A DNA stretch of 6,310 nucleotides, taken from the NCBI GenBank assembly GCA_934667465.1, contig CAKUMG010000365.1:1-6310 (forward strand), given 5' to 3'. Position numbers and translations under genes: made by a program. Under the pieces are notes generated by a model. It was not told the origin of the DNA, searched no databases, and saw only the letters and a list, made by a program, of their open reading frames with translations. This stretch comes from an uncultured Actinoplanes sp. (GTDB lineage: Bacteria; Actinomycetota; Actinomycetes; Mycobacteriales; Micromonosporaceae). This document shows, piece after piece, positions 5,090-6,310 of this stretch; within the stretch, counting starts at the first letter, position 1; each line of letters opens with the position of its first letter.

Positions 5090-6310
5090 ATGCCCCGTGC
5101 CACTCCCCTGTTACTGACCGCCGCCCTGCTCAGCGCGTTCGTCGCCCCCGCCGCCGCCCAGGCGGCACCGGCGGGCCCGGCCCACATCCGCGGCGACAAG
5201 ACCGTGCCCGCCTACAGCTACGCGGACGCCATTCGCGAAAGCGTCTGGGTGCAGGTGCCCACCGACGCGGACCGGGACGGCGTGCGTGACCGCGTCGCCG
5301 TGGACCTGGTGCGGCCGCGCACCCGGCCCGGCGTCAAGGTCCCGGTGATCATCGACGCGTCGCCCTACTACGCGTGCTGCGGCCGCGGCAACGAGAGCGA
5401 GCTCAAGGAGTACGACGAGAACGGCGTCATCAGCAAGGCCCCCCTGTTCTACGACAACTACTTCGTGCCGCGCGGCTACGCGTTCGCGGGCGTGGACCTG
5501 ACCGGCACCAGCCGCTCCACCGGCTGCCAGGACGTCGGCGGCCCGCTCGAGGTGGCCGGCGCCAAGGCGGTCATCGACTGGCTCAACGGCCGCGCGCCCG
5601 GGTTCACCGCCGCCACCGCCGGCGCCCCGGTCACCGCGCGCGCGTGGACCACCGGCAAGGCCGGCATGATCGGCAAGTCCTGGGACGGCTCGGTCGCCAA
5701 CGGCGTGGCCGCCACCGGGGTCCGCGGCCTGGAGACCATCGTGCCGATCGGGGCGATCTCGAGCTGGTACGACTACCAGCGCTACCACGGCACGCTGCGC
5801 TCGCGGGACTACCCCGAATACCTGCAACGCTATGTGAGCAATTCGCTCGAGCGCTGCACGGCGGTGACGAACTCGCTGGATACCGAGAGTGCCGAGGAGA
5901 CCGGCGACTACAACGCGTACTGGAAGGTCCGGGACTACCGCAGGGACGCGAAGAAGGTCCGGGCCAGCGTGTTGATCGCGCACGGGGTCAACGACACCAA
6001 CGTGGCCACGCCGCAGTTCGAGAAGTGGTGGGAGGCGCTCGCCGACGAGGGCGTGGCGCGCAAGCTGTACCTGTTCCAGACCGGGCACGTGGACCCGTTC
6101 GACATGGACCGGGCGCGCTGGGTGGACCTGCTGCACCGGTGGTTCGACCGCTACCTGCAGGGGCTGCGCAACGGCGTCGAGCGCGAGCCGCGGGCGATCG
6201 TCGAGACCAGCCCCGGCACGTACACCCCGGCGCGGGACTGGCCGGTGCCCGGGACGCGACCGGTCACGGTGAAGCTGGGTAAGGGCACCGCGGCGTACAC
6301 GGATCAGGGC
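5090..6310 (+). CDS. Secreted X-Pro dipeptidyl-peptidase-type hydrolase (S15/CocE), C-terminus cut by window
   Basis: Predicted exported serine peptidase that releases X-Pro dipeptides from the N-terminus of peptides. 407 codons are visible from the ATG at 5090. The signal peptide (MPRATPLLLTAALLSAFVAP...) has a likely cleavage after A-Q-A at residue 25. The catalytic alpha/beta domain contains VWVQVPTDADRDGVRD, SPYYACCGRGNESE, LFYDNYFVPRGYAFAGVDL and TSRSTGC. The nucleophile motif G-K-S-W-D-G has Ser197, followed by ANGVAATGVRGL; the acid is Asp302 in HGVNDTNV, and the base is His333 in TGHVDPFD. All three triad residues are therefore present and correctly ordered. The missing part should be mostly the C-terminal beta-sandwich domain of X-Pro peptidases; the visible end (EREPRAIVET onward) is entering it. 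Related CocE/NonD hydrolases cleave esters or acylated antibiotics, but the GKS-x-DG and GHVDPFD context fits the peptidase branch better. The adjacent Cys pair in YYACCGRG could form a disulphide with the nearby STGC; this is a guess. Confidence 0.92.
   Translation, partial: MPRATPLLLTAALLSAFVAPAAAQAAPAGPAHIRGDKTVPAYSYADAIRESVWVQVPTDADRDGVRDRVAVDLVRPRTRPGVKVPVIIDASPYYACCGRGNESELKEYDENGVISKAPLFYDNYFVPRGYAFAGVDLTGTSRSTGCQDVGGPLEVAGAKAVIDWLNGRAPGFTAATAGAPVTARAWTTGKAGMIGKSWDGSVANGVAATGVRGLETIVPIGAISSWYDYQRYHGTLRSRDYPEYLQRYVSNSLERCTAVTNSLDTESAEETGDYNAYWKVRDYRRDAKKVRASVLIAHGVNDTNVATPQFEKWWEALADEGVARKLYLFQTGHVDPFDMDRARWVDLLHRWFDRYLQGLRNGVEREPRAIVETSPGTYTPARDWPVPGTRPVTVKLGKGTAAYTDQG

Noticed and set aside
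5111..6136. 341-codon minus-strand frame opposite the X-Pro peptidase
   Set aside because: Antisense shadow; the plus strand has the complete Ser-Asp-His motif set.

Overview
The window is a strongly GC-rich (by eye around 70 %) stretch of bacterial chromosome. Codons almost always end in G or C, and GTG and TTG are used as start codons. Secreted proteins carry Ala/Pro-rich signal peptides. Together this points to a high-GC actinomycete; the protein flavour suggests Streptomyces/Micromonosporaceae-type relatives, which is an inference and not a measured placement. There are no rRNA, tRNA, CRISPR, IS or phage signatures.

Layout, left to right: (1) positions 1-1207, minus strand: a secreted alpha/beta-hydrolase peptidase of the tripeptidyl-aminopeptidase type (MEROPS S33), cut off at its C-terminus by the window edge. 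Its N-terminal linker contains an in-frame array of five 15-bp repeats. (2) A 221-bp divergent intergenic region. (3) 1429-2556, plus: a lipoprotein PQQ-dependent aldose/sorbosone-dehydrogenase-like beta-propeller. (4) A 43-bp convergent gap, with a 17-bp tandem duplication across the stop codon of the dehydrogenase gene. (5) About 2600-2851, minus: a small unrecognised protein gene. (6) A 13-bp perfect hairpin at 2868-2905, placed to terminate the operon that follows. (7) 3264-4940 then 2966-3238, both minus: a two-gene operon of a 14-TM sodium:solute symporter (SSS family) followed 25 nt later by a 90-residue two-TM membrane protein. (8) A 149-bp divergent promoter region. (9) 5090 to the right edge, plus: a secreted X-Pro dipeptidyl-peptidase-type serine hydrolase (S15/CocE fold). 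Its Ser-Asp-His triad is visible and its C-terminal part is missing.

Functionally this is mostly a cell-surface and nutrient-acquisition neighbourhood. Two exported exopeptidases, which would release short peptides, sit at the ends. Between them are an envelope-anchored sugar oxidase that would feed electrons into respiration and a sodium-driven solute importer with a probable small partner subunit. The genes alternate in orientation, so apart from the symporter pair there is no evidence that they form one regulon. I did not find a clear novel system. The best candidates for a second look are the symporter plus two-TM protein pair, the 15-bp repeat array inside the peptidase gene, and the small gene at 2600-2851.
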